Assembly (NCBI GenBank): GCA_035610365.1
Contig: CM069435.1
Span: forward strand, 68,073,389-68,137,388
Direction of reading: 5' to 3'
Length of the DNA stretch: 64,000 nucleotides
From: Aquatica leii
Taxonomy: Eukaryota; Arthropoda; Insecta; Coleoptera; Lampyridae
A program made the position numbers and the translations under genes. The notes below the pieces were generated by a model. The model searched no databases. It saw only the letters and a list, made by a program, of their open reading frames with translations, and had not been told where the DNA came from. Positions 1 to 12,730 of this stretch are shown one piece after another; position 1 is the stretch's first letter; each line of letters starts with the position of its first letter.

Positions 1-3000
1 TTGGCAATCAACACAGTTACGCGTCCATAGTAAAGTGTATTTGTTCATATCAAGCTACACAAACCGGTCATAAATTAATCTGCTCGTTGTACGTCCACTG
101 GGATGCAATTTATTGTAAAACATCTTAAAATGTTGATTCCTTAACGATTTAGGTACGTACGGTCGAATTTTTGAATGAGAAGTATCACATAAAACAAGTG
201 TTGCTTCACCAATAAAGAAAAATTTCTCCAATTTTAACGATGTGTCATCTAAATACTTAAACTCTTCGTCGTTGTTTTGTTTTTGTGCAAATTCTTTTGT
301 TGCGAAAATGGTAGAAATGGTTATTTCTTTTACGCGTGATAACGCATCGGTTATAACATTATTGTCACCCAAAATGTGTAATAACGTGGTTAACAATTGA
401 CCAATAAAATTTAGATGAGAAAGTTGACAAGTGTTGCTTTTTCGGGCATTTGACAAAAGGTGTAAATGAACGGTTTGTGATTCCATAATATGACCAATTT
501 TCTTCCTTCGATTAAGTAACGAAAGTACTTAATGGCTTCATAAATAGCAAGCAGTTCTCTATTGCATCCGCTGTAATTTTGTTGCGTAACAATTAATTTC
601 TTTGAAAAGAATCTAATTGTTACCATAAACCGTTTGTCTCCAGTACAAAATTTATTTTTAGTACACCCACTTTTCGTAGTTAAAGTAGACACAAAAATGT
701 CAAATTTTAAACACAATTTTATTCTTCCGGTAAAGTTTGAGGAACGTAAACATCATCTAGCGTTGTGTGTATGCCCCAACAAAGCTTTCATTGTTAAGTA
801 TTTCACGCACATCCATGTGGATATGAAATATAATATTGTAGCAATCCGCGTGAAATTATGTATATGGGGTAAGTATTTATTTATGGTGTTCGTGGTTTAA
901 TTTAACTCTTTTGTAATTGCCTGTAGCGGGTTTCCATACCTGCACCCGTGTTCTTTATCTTTGGAGTTGATAAGCTCTTATTGTAATTGAAAAATTTTTA
1001 TGATGACGTTACGTCTTTGAAGTTACACCTACCCTTTTGAGGGATTGAATATAATTACATCAGAGGAAACAATTACCAAATTTACGAAGTTAATTTGAGG
1101 GAAACTCATTCGCTCTTGTTCAGTGATCGTATGAATAAAAAAATGATTTACTTGTGATAACGCCTTATGTACATCTTTGTCAAATTTATTTAAGTTTTAG
1201 GAAATGCTGATAAGGTGCCACTAGCTAGTCGTGTGCTTTGAAGAAAACTAACTGTAAGCATTATACAGTGGAATCTCGATAAGTCGAACCTGGTAAAGCG
1301 GCAATGCTCAATAAAAAGAAAAAATTGCAATTTTCTTTTGAACCACTAAATACGCGGATCTCGAATTATTTATACTTTGTAACGCGAACAAAATATTATT
1401 TCCCTACCAGGTATTAATAGTACATATTTATACTTTATAACTCGAATTTCAAAACACAGGGTTCATAAGTCGAAGTTAGTAAAATACAATAACATTTTAC
1501 TTAGAATTCTCCGAACTTATAGCAGTAAAATAAAAAAAAAAAATGATTGGTGTTGTACGTTAAAAAATGCAATGATATCGAGGATCATGTATTTGGTTCA
1601 TTGTCGAAACTTCTAATCGATAAAAAACCTGCAAATTCTTTAAACCAAAAGAAGATTTATTGAAGTTGTTTGTACAGTTTACTTCACTAATACTTTCAAT
1701 TTACTTTTCTATTTACTTCACTAATACGAGTATGTATATATTTTGTTTGAATATATACATATGTGCGATAAAACTTAAGTCAAATTTTTTTAAATTAATT
1801 AATATATTTAAATATTTAGCCTTTCTAAGACAAACCTCATTAACTCGAAATTTTTAACATTTCTCTTGAAGTTCGAGTTAACAAGATTTTATTGTACTTC
1901 TTATTTTAATTCTTAGTATTTTGTTGGTCAGTCGATTGTAATGACGACTGTATACGTACATATTAGGTTGTTAACACAATTAATTATAAAATCGTTTTGT
2001 AGTGTCACATATCGTTATACCGGGCGCTTTGACGTCTCTATCTTGAATGTAAAAGTTAGGTCAACAACGTCACTTTGTTGTATGACGTGCTGCCTAGTCG
2101 AAAACTGATTTAGTATTTTTTCTGTGATACCAACCTACGTAATAGTGTTTCATCAAATTTATATACATTTAATGATATATTTCTTTATAACGTAACTGTT
2201 GTTTGTGATAAATATACTCGGTGTTACCACTTCTGTCTGGTCATTTGTTCTATTACAGCTGCGGGTAGATTTAAACGGTGTTTGTCACCCTAGTCTTTGG
2301 TGCCTTTTTGAATCCAATTTATAATTTAACACCACGAAACTTAAAACTCAATCACCGGAACAACTGAGGTAGTCGTTGCTGTTTTAATTACAAGAAGAGC
2401 CACGTAACAATGTAGATGCAGTTCGTGCTCTTTAAAACTTTTTGATGCAATTAATGTGTTATAAATATAACAATGAAAAAAATTAAATCTTTAAAGAGCA
2501 GTGTTCATAAACCGTTGAAACGTTTGTGCTGAGTTACATAATCTAAAAGTTATATACCTAAATTTAAATAATGGTGTAATTACAGCTGACTTTGGGATAT
2601 CTTCTTCCGTAATATGAATGTGATGATATGCCCGCACAAGATCAATTTTAGGAAATATTTTCTTTTTGTGTAATTTGTACGAAAAATCTTGACAGTATGA
2701 ATTAGGCTATCTGTCGGATTCGGTCACAAAATGAACCTTGTAAATCTTGTGTTCAACTAAGTAATTGAATTCTGTTTTAACAATTTTTAATTTTTCTGTT
2801 GGTAAAGGACAAGCTATTGGAGGGCTTTTTGTTATGATATGGTGCTGGATTTTGTGTTGAACTTGTATTCTGTTGCTACTGGTAGTTAAAATGTCTGAAA
2901 ATTTTAACTACAAATGCTAATAACAATCGGTATTTTAAATCTTTGATTATGATAAACACTGTATTTTGAAAAAAATTCGATACTTGCACAATGATTGATA

Positions 3001-3350
3001 GTTTTTTAATACCATCGATAAAGCGGCGATTTTGTAGATCCGCCAACAGTTATGTTGTCTTAAAAAATCAACTCAGATAATAGGACGAGCAACTTTAGCT
3101 ATACAAAAGTGCCACTTGGAAAGTCTTCTAAGACCTAAGTCTAAGCATAACTTACTGCCATAGGTATAGATAACTGTACCGCTTGCTGCGTAAAGTTTTT
3201 ATGCCGTAGGAGTATATGAACGATACGGACAGATCAACTTTGTAACTGAATGGCATGCCTGAATGTACTGCAGCTATGGTTGCAAATGTATGCGACTGTA
3301 CTTTGTTAATTTTATCTTATCTAACTCTAAGCTATCAGTTACAGTAAGTA
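1..3350 (-). mobile_element. Ty3/gypsy LTR-retrotransposon relic (pol region)
   Basis: Read on the minus strand, the segment shows Ty3/gypsy pol domains in the expected order: an aspartic-protease/linker region (about 3300-3040), reverse transcriptase (about 2850-2440, with similarity to the stretch ending in DLVRAYH), RNase H (about 720-300, with RELLAIYEAIKYFR and VITDALSR) and the zinc-binding start of integrase (about 230-55). No LTR is seen and the element runs off the left edge. A pogo-type MITE (1266-1894) is inserted in it. The copy is clearly broken, with many breaks, and looks old. Domain identity is from recognised family motifs; the outer limit near 3350 is approximate. Confidence 0.85.
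1266..1894. mobile_element. pogo/Tigger-type MITE, 629 bp
   Basis: The segment is bounded by TA dinucleotides (1264-1265 and 1895-1896). Its ends form an imperfect inverted repeat of about 26 bp, starting CAGTGGAATCTCGATAAG on the left and CAATAAAATCTTGTTAAC in reverse complement on the right, both running on to TCGAAC. CAGTGGAA...TCGAA ends with TA duplication are typical of pogo/Tigger elements. No transposase is present. Several internal copies of an ACTCGAA / AAGTCGAA motif echo the terminal sequence. Confidence 0.75.
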
Positions 3351-5190
3351 CTGCTTGAACCGAAGCTGGCATCCTTTGTACCTATTAGCTTTTTAATACT
3401 TTTTTGTGAAATCTTGTTCTCGCTAATAATTATAGATATATAAAAAAATGGCGTAATATTTGAGAGAAGAAATGGATCATTATGGAAATCATACTGCAAG
3501 GATATAGAATATAATGCAATATTTTCTAAAACCGCAAAAGGTAAAAATTATGATAACAATAATAATGAGAACTAACTGACAATGAATTAATTACGTGAGA
3601 ATACTAATCCTGATATTTATAACAGTTATTGTTACAAAACGTGTAAAAAATGTGAGATAAATAGTAAATACGTGTTGTCGAGTAAGCTATTTGTTGATAC
3701 TGTTAAAAAACAGAAAAGAGAAAGAAATTCAGGCCAAACACACCTTAAAAACAGCAGGTCAAACAAATTATATTTATGCAAAATTAAAATAATAATTATT
3801 AAGAGCAATATAAAGCAAAGTGAAGTAAATTCTAATTTAAAAAAAGATTTGATAAAAATAACATAAAAGCGAAGACCATACTCGGAGGCGTTAGATGATG
3901 ACGATGAACGGGATATATCGTTATTTTCTATGTCTCCTTTTGATAAAAAATGGAATTGTTTTCAACAATATATATACCAATTTCCAGCAGGATGTCATCA
4001 TTCTGACGGATTAACTAGTCACACTAAGATAGATGACGTAAAAAGTTCAAAGAAGTCTTAGAAAAAAACGTCTTTATAATGTCATAAAGTGGTCAGGCAG
4101 AAACATCTTCTTAATGCACTGTATCACCAGTATAGAACAATTTTTTATCCGCAGTTATTGTAAAAAATTCAATAATAGATTTTTTTATGAAGAAGGTAAA
4201 TACTACTACGTTAACTTTGTAAGTTAGCTATACCCATTTTGCAGGTTTTTATTAGATTAAAACTCAATTACTTTAATTCATACATTATATAGTTAGATTA
4301 GTCCTATAGCATTTATTGGAGTAGAGTTTAGTTCTAATGTAGATGACGGTCTTTGTAGAGAATCAAATTGATTAGTTTGTTCGTTTATGGTTAACTACTT
4401 AAAAAAAACAGATATTTTTGATTTTAAGAATTTTTTATTACTATGTTGATTTAAGTTGTTTATTTTACGTTATTATTATACCTACTTAGATTCTTATTTT
4501 TAATGTTAATTTTAGTTATGTATTTTATAACAGAAATGTTTTTTAATGAATATTTCTTATGGTAATATTATTAATACTTACTCGTCAAATTATTACATTA
4601 AAAGTGCGTCACTAAATGACGTCTTTAATCTGACACGTTAATATCAAAAAATGTCTGTATGACGTCATAACCTGTCATTAAACTAGTCAGTTTAAGTCAT
4701 ACAATGATTTGTTTGTAACGTCATTTTGCTAGCTGGGTTATTGTAGCAGTTAATGGCATATATATTACAAATTAATCGTCAAGCATATTCAACACTAAAT
4801 TATACCAAAACAGAAACAGTAATGTAAGACGGCCAGACAGAGTCTATAATTCCACAATTTATTATCAAACTTTGAAGAAAATGTTTATCAACGTTATTTG
4901 ATACGCATTACGAGACTATTTTTTAACTTCCGTAGCGAATCCCAGCAAAAAAACGAGTTTATATTCAAACAAGGAAAGTAATTGGAGTGTGGGAACCTGG
5001 GAACAAAGTTTTTTTGTCTTTTAGTAGAAAATTTTATAAAAAAAAAGTAGATACTAGATAATAATTATTTCTACTGTTATCTTACACAACCTATGCATCT
5101 AGTTAAACCATAGAAGTGTCTGTTTGTTATTTTCTAGCATCGGCGCACGCAAAATGTTTTTGTTTTATGTGATCTGCACCAGATTAGTGC
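3351..5190. other. AT-rich intergenic stretch, no gene recognised
   Basis: No open reading frame with recognisable similarity was found on either strand. Short coding-like pieces (for example around 3672-3866 and 3880-4050) match nothing I know and are most likely chance or transposon debris. Between 4600 and 4740 there are several TGACGTCA-like motifs, noted separately as a weak observation. Confidence 0.5.
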
Positions 5191-5199
5191 TACTAATAT

Positions 5200-5640
5200 T
5201 GTTGTTTTATCTGCAAAAAAATTTTGTGTTTTACAAGTCACGACTTCTACAAAAGATCCTCTAGAGTTTCTTATCCATCAACTTCAGCCTTACCATAATA
5301 ATACACTTTTAAACATTAAAAAAACAGTAAAAGATAGAGAGAAAACAGATATATTACAAAACTGGTGGACTCCTGAACGTAAATTTGATTTTCTTAGCAC
5401 AAAGTTTGGCTCCGAAATAAAATTTAATTACGCATGACGGAATACTTTTGAGTGGCTCGTTTGTTACAATCTGAAGATGGCGCGTACTGTAAATATTGTT
5501 TAGTTTTTGCATCACAGCAAATAAAAAGTAGATCATTCCAAAATACTTTCAAGTTGTGACTACCCCATATGAAAACTAGAAACATGTTTGTTAAAAATAA
5601 CTTTCAATATCATCGAACATCTTCAGTAAAGACTGTAATT
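5200..5640 (+). pseudogene. hAT-family transposase relic (TTF-type zinc-finger region)
   Basis: Plus-strand translation in pieces gives NWWTPERKFDFLSTKFG, then a stretch reading FEWLV and SEDGAYCKYCLVFAS, then a K/N-rich stretch. The W-x-P...Y-x-x-G-x-x-C-x-x-C-x-x-F pattern matches the TTF-type zinc finger at the N-terminus of hAT transposases and their ZMYM-like relatives. The reading frame shifts at least twice and contains a stop (near 5437), so it cannot be functional. The catalytic domain is not recognisable downstream, where the 5840-6131 MITE is inserted. It lies in the 3' flank of DNAJC22 and is unrelated to it. Confidence 0.6.
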
Positions 5641-5839
5641 TTTTAGATATAAAGTGTAGCACGTCGCAATCTAAAGAAAATCAGTGAAAAAAACCAGAGT
5701 TGAATAGATTCGCAAAAATCAAAAGAAAATGGCGTCTGTTATAAAAACAGTAATATTCTAGACATAGAAACTATAGTAAATTTAACAATAAAGTTAAACT
5801 GGAAAAAATAAAGAAAATTTTCGTTTGTTTGCAATGTAG

Positions 5840-6131
5840 CAGGCGCGGCTCCAGCAGTTTATTTCGGTGGGGGCTCCATCAGTTTAAAGCGGGGGAGGGA
5901 GAGTGCTCATCACATTTTTAAATAATAATGTATTGAATATGGCGTTAATATAAAATTGAATAACACTTCGTTATGCACCAAGCTTTTACTTGCAAGCGAT
6001 AAAGCATCATAAATTACACAATTATAAAACAAGCGAATGTATTACATACAAAGTAAGAAAAGCTTCAGTATTATTTTCAATGTCGGGGGGGGGGGCATAG
6101 CCCCCTCGGCCCCCCTCTGGAGCCGCGCCTG
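5840..6131. mobile_element. hAT-type MITE, 292 bp, with 8-bp target duplication
   Basis: The element begins CAGGCGCGGCTCCAG and ends with the exact reverse complement of that 15-mer. It is flanked on both sides by the identical 8-mer CAATGTAG (5832-5839 and 6132-6139). An 8-bp duplication and CAGG...-type ends are the hAT signature. It is much richer in GC than its surroundings and contains a run of G near 6085-6095. It has no coding capacity. The intact duplication points to a fairly recent insertion. Confidence 0.9.
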
Positions 6132-6139
6132 CAATGTAG

Positions 6140-7215
6140 ATTATTATTCAAAGAGTTTCAAATTGCTAAAGATTTTTTCTACAAGATCAGCCAGCACAAG
6201 TAAAGCAGTGAGAACCTTTTTGACTCTAAGGGGACTTCTCTTTTCTTTTTGCGGCTAAACTGGACAAAATGTAATTATATCTACTGTGTCTTCCCGATTG
6301 GTAAAACCTGGATGAGTCGATATTTTCTAGTACATATATTTTTCGAAGACACTTAAAACATATATTGACTTTAATTGAAGAAAATTTTTTTCCTCCTATT
6401 TTCTGTTACTTTTTCTTTAAATACAAACGGACTAGTGTATTTGCAAAATAGATTTTGGCAATAACATATAATGAAAGTTTTTATATAGAATTATGACGCC
6501 AACTTAACAGAGTTACCGTATGACTCATGAAAATGTAGTTGTTGTGGTTTTGAACAAAATATTTTTGAATGTTTGTTATATTTATTACGGATCGTTTCAA
6601 AAAGACCCATTCAATAAAGCTTTATGAATACGGAGTACTAGTTGCTCTATTATAAGTTACTAATAAAGTCATATATATTTAAGGTATTTTCAATATACAT
6701 ACTCTTAAAAATAATTAATAAATAATTTTGAACCGCCTATACGAAATGCAAAAAAAGTAAATTATTTGAATTAACAAGACAAAATTATTACTCTGATTAG
6801 CATTTATATAAAAAAACACATTAGATATGTACATGATAAAATTTTAAAAAGGACTATTTTGTTAGGCGTTTTCTAAATCCACTACAATTTAGTAATAGGT
6901 ACATGTAACACAAAAACTTGCATCACAAAAAAAGGTGTAAGACCATGTAGTCATGAATCTAAAAAACCTAAATTTAAAAAAATTAAACAAACAATTAAAA
7001 ACTTTCATTTAATGAAGACATAATTCAATTCATATCACAGTTAATCCTGAAAATCAGTATTAACAAATTAGTAAACATTAATAAATAAAACCAAGTTTCT
7101 TTGGTACCATTAACCTACAAATGAAGCGCTACCTTAAAAAATAATAAAACTTTTTCTAATACAAAACAGAAATATATTTATATTAATTTTAAACATGCAG
7201 TCAATAATTTAATAA
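6140..7215. other. 3' flank of DNAJC22, no gene recognised
   Basis: AT-rich sequence downstream of the DNAJC22 stop codon on the minus strand, expected to include its 3' UTR. I could not identify a canonical AATAAA on the minus strand close to the stop, so the transcript end is not placed. No coding region, RNA gene or clear repeat was recognised. Confidence 0.5.
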
Positions 7216-7486
7216 TTAATCTACTGATTTTTTATTTTGTCGTTTGCGTTTTGACTTAATATTTGATAAAATGTCGTAAGCTTGTTGAATTTCCATAAAT
7301 TTTTCTTGAGCTGCCGTTTTTAGTTTTGGATCTTTAATTTTATCTGGATGCCACTCTCTACTTAAATGTCTCCATCTTGATGTTATTTCAGACTGTGATG
7401 CTGTTGGCGACAATCCTAATACTTTATAAGCATTTTGTTCTCCTTGCGGATCAGATAAATCAATTATTTGTTTCCATACCTCGTAC
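7216..7486 (-). CDS. wurst/DNAJC22: DNAJC22 (wurst) coding exon 3: cytosolic J domain
   Basis: This last coding exon encodes residues 285-373 plus the final base of Trp284. It contains the C-terminal J domain (about residues 302-362), with NAYKVLGLSPTAS, the diagnostic HPD motif inside REWHPDK (His330-Pro-Asp332) and EKFMEIQQAYDILS. This domain stimulates Hsc70 ATPase; in Drosophila, Wurst acts with Hsc70 in clathrin-mediated endocytosis. The protein ends in a short basic tail (KRKRQNKKSVD) and a TAA stop at 7218-7216. The acceptor is TATAG|G on the minus strand. The intron before it is only 47 bp (7487-7533). Joining the exons restores a Trp codon split after its second base, so no base is lost. 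The domain appears intact. Confidence 0.95.
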
Positions 7487-7533
7487 CTATAATGCATGTT
7501 TTATTATTGTAAATTTCATTAGGTGATAGTTAC

Positions 7534-8135
7534 CATCCATGATGTTGCGCAAATGTGTAAACATCGAACAAGGACTGTTTTAAATCTGTCCACCATGGTG
7601 ATGTAAAGAAATGATGTAGCGCTTCGTGCACAGGAATTTCATCTCCATTTGAATCAGTGATTTTACCGTTAAAGTATAAATAGGAACCCCATATGGAAAG
7701 GTATACAGATCCACATAATGACAATATCATTATTCTTTTAATTAATGACCGTTTTTCGCGCGGCTTTCTTCTCCACTGTTTCGAAAACGAGTCAAAAGCT
7801 AATGCCGACGCAAATACAATAAACGTAAGCCAAACGCTGTCATCATAATAGTACCATCTTATCAAATACGATACGTAAGAAACTAATAACGTTTTCCATG
7901 GCGATCCCATTTCGCGACCTATGTTTCCAACCATCCAAACTCCTAAAACAAAAAAGTTATAAACATTTAAAAAAGTTAGCAGATTACCTATTGCCACTGC
8001 GGCTGGTACGAGACATTCTAAAAACCTCCAATTGATTCCACCAAACTCTTCTTGAGGTACAGCAATGAGTACTAATTGGCCCCAAAAGTATCCCACGGTA
8101 ATTGCTGATATAAACCTGCTCGTTGAAAACGGCGG
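7534..8135 (-). CDS. wurst/DNAJC22: DNAJC22 (wurst) coding exon 2: multi-pass membrane region
   Basis: The 602-bp exon encodes residues 84-283 and two bases of Trp284. It starts PPFSTSRFISAITVGYFWGQ, closely matching the conserved segment after the TM2 domain in DNAJC22. At least four further hydrophobic segments follow (GYFWGQLVLIAV, CLVPAAVAIGNLL, WLTFIVFASALAF, ILSLCGSVYLSIWGSY), consistent with a multi-spanning protein with its J domain at the end. The exon closes with FAQHHGW. The acceptor is TTTCAG|CCGCCG on the minus strand, preceded by a pyrimidine-poor AT stretch; the donor is G|GTAACT. The start is phase 0, matching the end of exon 1 nearly 40 kb upstream. An apparent in-frame Met at 8096 is internal and not the start of the protein. 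Confidence 0.93.
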
Positions 8136-9059
8136 CTGAAATGTATATTTTTGAATTAGTTAAGATAATTAACACAAACGACATGTAATCAAAACGTTTC
8201 AAATTTTATTATAATGCGGTATTTTTCATCTTTAATAGCATAACATTTAAATAAGATATTATGATAATAATTAAACAAAAATAATTTAACACTTCAGTTA
8301 AAATGCAGTGTAGGAATTAATTATTCAAAATAAGTTTCAGTTTAAATTTCTTCATTTGCATTTTAATGTATCGCATTTAAAGGATTACTGTTAGAGATAA
8401 TGTTACTAATAGTCTGTGTTGAATAACGTAATTAAAATTTCATGGTACATTACTTCAAAACTTAATTTAATTTTTATAAAATAATACTAATCATTTTTCA
8501 TATTTTCATATACAATTAAAAAACCCATTTATCTGTACTTACTTTAGTTTTTAAATTCAATTTGAATTCTAGGTACAAAAACATTAATTAGGTGTTGTAT
8601 AATAATGTTAATGTTGGTATTAGCTTCTGTAATATTTTGATTTACATTATCAGACAGGTGATTTTAATGTATTTTATTACAACCAGGTTTTGCGGAACCG
8701 CTTTAAATTAAAGTTGCCGCTATACCATTTTTCAAATACAAGTTAGTATCAAAAATATTTAATTCATCTAACAATTGGAGCATTGACTTGCTAACTTATC
8801 ACAAAGAAATCTGTATAGTGCACGTGCTTTTTATAAAAGCACACTCATGATTTATTAATTTGAAATGTAAATTGTACTATAAAATATGAGAAGATGCTAT
8901 TACCACTTTATGTAAGTAAGAATTTGTTATTATATACCATTATCAATTCTTTCAATTAAATGTGTAAAAACAATATTAAAATAGCATAGAATAAAAAAGA
9001 ATCAAACACACAAAATTCTAAAATCTTTTTAATTTTAAATTTGTTTTTGTGCTACCCTC

Positions 9060-12000
9060 ACGGCAAACATCACTATTCGTTCGTACGTAAAACTATGATT
9101 TGAAAATCACTTATTATTTAAGTAAAAGACATTATTTTTCTAGTAATAGTAATATATAAATTAATGCAAGTGGATTTTCTTAAATATCGTTACATTTAGT
9201 TAGTTACGATTATAAAATTTAGTGCTAATGGTGTAAATATTTTGTTTACAAATAAATTAGATTTAAATCGTTACATTGGTGTCAGGTGTGGGTTAATTAA
9301 AACCTGTTGATATCATGTAAATAAATAAAGAACTGATTGGCTCGCGATTCGTGTGTGTTTATAAACTTAGTTTAATAAATCTTTTCTTTTATCAGTGCGT
9401 ATTAGTTATCTACAAATAAAAAAACTAGTGCAAGTAAACAAACAGTGACGACAAAGAGATTCTGTGCGTTTTAAAACTGGCGGATTTAAAAAAAGATCTA
9501 GAAGAACGTGATTTACAAATAAATGGTACTAAAATTGTGTTATAACAACGAGCAAAAATTTGGAAGATACCGAAATAGACGTTTATTTGTATTTGTTTGA
9601 AGTTTTTTAAGTAATATATTTAGGTAATCTTATTAAAAAAATTGATGATATTAAAAATAGAAGAAAAACTATCCGAAAATTCTAGAAAAATAGAATAAAA
9701 ACTATCGAAACCAGTGTAGAAAACTAAATAAAAATTGCGCAAAAGGAAACTCAAGCAGATATGTTAAATTTAAGAGAAGAATTATGCAGAGTTCTAGAAA
9801 AAAACATAGAATCAATAGGAGACAAATCAAAATTTTGATGGTAAAGTTTCATGGTCAACCTAACACAAACAGTTTAAAACCTTAGCTACAACTTAGGTTA
9901 AAGCAACAAACAGCAAGCAACGTCTTTAATAGTAGCTTTATGTAGAGAAACTTTTGTAATTTTGCAGACTGTTTCTAACCATCGAGACAGCAAAACTTAG
10001 CAAACCCTACGGTTAGCTTGATCTAAGACGCTAGATGACGCTTTAGTGCATGCCTTGGTGATTAAAGCAGCAAAACAAGCATCGCACCAACATAATTTTA
10101 AACTCTGCTGTGCAGAAACATCCGCGCAGACACTAGAAAGCATCGAGGAGATAGCGCGGCGAATACTTTGGGAAAGAGGCGTAAAGACTTTGAACTGCGG
10201 TGAAATAAGCCACGTAAGAAAGACAACACCGTACTAAACCTAAAAAGACAAGAAGAGCGCTCAAAAGCCTGTAACGAATTGACCAAAAGAAACAAAAGTT
10301 AATCTCATCTAGTCATGTACCGGAGATCATTCAAATGGCATATGAACCAATTGCATAGCATTTATCTTAATGACAAGATTAATGAACGAAGTGGCCAGTT
10401 ACTGGCTGACACAAAAACGATGAAGACCATCATTCGTCCTGGCATGTTATTGAAAAATGAGAAAACATCACCAGTAACAGTACGAGTTCAAACGGCGACG
10501 GGCAAAAAAATGCCTATTAAAAGACAATTAAGTCACCATTAGTTTGGGAAATGGAGTGCTCGACCATCAAGTACTGATAGCCGAAATCACGGAAGAAGTT
10601 ATCCTAAATGTGGATATGGATACTATAAAAAAGTATGGGTTCTATTTGGATATGAAAAACGATGTCCTGAAGACTGACAATAAAAAAAATCTTTTTCATT
10701 CGTCAGAGAACGCAGCAGTGCGAGCCTTATTAAGTGAAGACGTGACTATTGCTGGAAGGGCTAAAAGTGTGATAATAGCACGCCTCGATAGAAGCCGGGA
10801 AGACATATTCGCACTATTGAACCAATGGAGAGCGACTTGGTTAAAAAAAGATTTCTAATGGGCAGAACTTTAGTACGAGTAAAAAACATGATGCCAGAAA
10901 AGATCTTGAATGTCAGCTCAGATCCAGTGACGTTAAAAAAAAAGATCGTATTATTTCCAATTGTGAAATACGTGAATTCTAGTAAAGATACGTCGACAAA
11001 AAAGTGCTCACAACATCTGTTAGACATTCTTGCCTCCAAGTGCTAACGCCTCAGCTAAAACAAGCTGGCTAAATTTAAAGTGTTGATCAAGCAGTATCAA
11101 GATGTGTTTGAGCTGGAGAGTAGTTCTAAACAAAGAAATAACGTAGTAAAGCATAAAATTAATAGTATAGACGCTCGGCGAATAAGACAATATCCACGCT
11201 AATTTACTTTTGCAAAACGAAAAAAGCTAAACAAATAACTACGGATATGTAAAGAGAAGATGTGATTAAACCTTCAAATAGTCCATGGGCACCTCAAGTG
11301 ATGCTAATAAAAAAGAAAGATGAAATAATGTGTTTTTGTTGTATAGTAATGTTTTCTTATGTAGTTATTTTAGTAAGAACTGGCAACAGTGTAGATATAT
11401 ATAAGATTTAAGATGGAAGAAAATGTAATAAAGTTGTAAGTGTGTTAAGTACGATTATGAAATATATACAATAAATACAAGACGAAGTTTGTTATTGAAA
11501 AACTACGCTCTGCTACATTATAAGCAATAATCACAACAGTTTTTGCATAGATTACAGACAGCTTAACGAAGTGACCAAAAAAGAAAACTACCCTTTACCG
11601 AGAATTCACAGCACTTTAGACTCCCCGTCAAGATCCCAGTAGTTTTCTACGTTGGATTTAAAGAGTAGTTATTGGCCGGTAGTATTGGAACCTAAGGTCC
11701 GTGAAAAGACAGCCGTTACAATTTGGAACTGGTTTGTGGCAGTTTATTTTAATGCCCTTTGACCTGTGTAACGCTACTGCGACGTTTTGAATGTTTGATG
11801 AAAGCTGTTTTGCGCGGGTTGTCTAGAAAGACGTGTTTGGTTTATTTAGACAACGTGATCGTAGTTGGAACATCGTTTGAAAAACATTTGAACAACTTGA
11901 AAGAAGTGTTCTAATGGGGGCAAATCTAAAACTGTTTGGATAGTTTAGACAACTAAATGAACTACGATAACCAGCGGTCGGAAAAAATTTAAAACTACTA

Positions 12001-12730
12001 AATGACCGACGCTTTGTTTTCCATCTGGTCATCAAGAAGTACTCGCCTGCAAAACCATTATACAAAAATCTGTGGCAAGCATTATGTAATCTAAAGAGAG
12101 AAATGAAGTTCCACAACATTAAAAAATACTCAAGCTTGTTTGTGACTTAGATCAACTAGATTGGAGGACAGTTCGAACAATGTTGAAAATCGTTTTCCGA
12201 GGAACACACGTTTAAGTGTTGGTCTGCAGTTACCATCTAACTACAGTATCGAGTCAGAAAAAGTTCATTAACGGCTACTTTTATCGTTTAGAAAGTTGCC
12301 GAAATAAAGAGAACTGCTGCTATCGCCACGATCTTTTCTACCGGTGTTGCATCTAGTTTCCTGTTCTGAGACAGAACAGTCTTAAGAAAGGGACAGTAAA
12401 GCGTTCTCTAAGTAATTGGATACTTCAAAACAATGATTGAAAAACGTTCTGGATGCAGTTAACAAAAGAATATAGAAAGTATTCGAAGAAAGCTGGAGTC
12501 GGTTATTTGAATCGAGTTTAGTAAGAAGAAGATTTCGGTGTCGGTCTAAATAAATAAAATGCACATAAAAGTAAAAAATAAATACGACGTGTTGTTAACA
12601 TAAACAAATACCGGTTTAGATATACAGAAGTTATCCGCCCACATTATTTTTCTACCGTTACTAATGTAAGTTATTTTTCTTAAATATTGTTACAGTAGAA
12701 GAGCGGATAGACAAATTTAGGTAAGTATTT
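9060..12730 (+). mobile_element. Ty3/gypsy element B, near-complete but broken
   Basis: A Ty3/gypsy copy on the plus strand. A 5' LTR ends near 9275 (ending CGTTACA) and is followed directly by TGGTGTCAGG, a usual primer-binding-site form. A related LTR sequence returns at about 12560-12730. Between them are an aspartic protease with its linker (about 10370-10850; LLADTKTMKTIIRPGMLL, then VLDHQVLIAEITEEVI), reverse transcriptase from about 11080 (YRQLNE, DLKSSYWPVVLEP) and the start of RNase H (about 11990-12120). A roughly 200-bp insert interrupts RT at about 11328-11526. The copy is broken in many places, and the two LTRs have diverged clearly, so it is old. Limits are approximate. Confidence 0.8.

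Noticed and set aside
1660-1857. 65-codon plus-strand open frame
   Set aside because: It lies inside the pogo MITE and is low in complexity.
5354-5536. 60-codon minus-strand open frame
   Set aside because: It is the shadow of the plus-strand hAT relic, whose reading has recognisable zinc-finger residues.
6037-6258. 73-codon plus-strand open frame
   Set aside because: It crosses the end of the hAT MITE and a target duplication; a chance frame.
7530-8096. Start of DNAJC22 at the Met at 8096
   Set aside because: The open frame upstream of this Met (to 8135) encodes conserved PPFSTSRFISAITV, and the TM2-domain exon at 48 kb joins in phase; the Met is internal.
7984-8202. 72-codon minus-strand open frame overlapping DNAJC22 exon 2
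   Set aside because: It is out of frame with the exon and reads through the splice acceptor; the family-matching frame is the real one.
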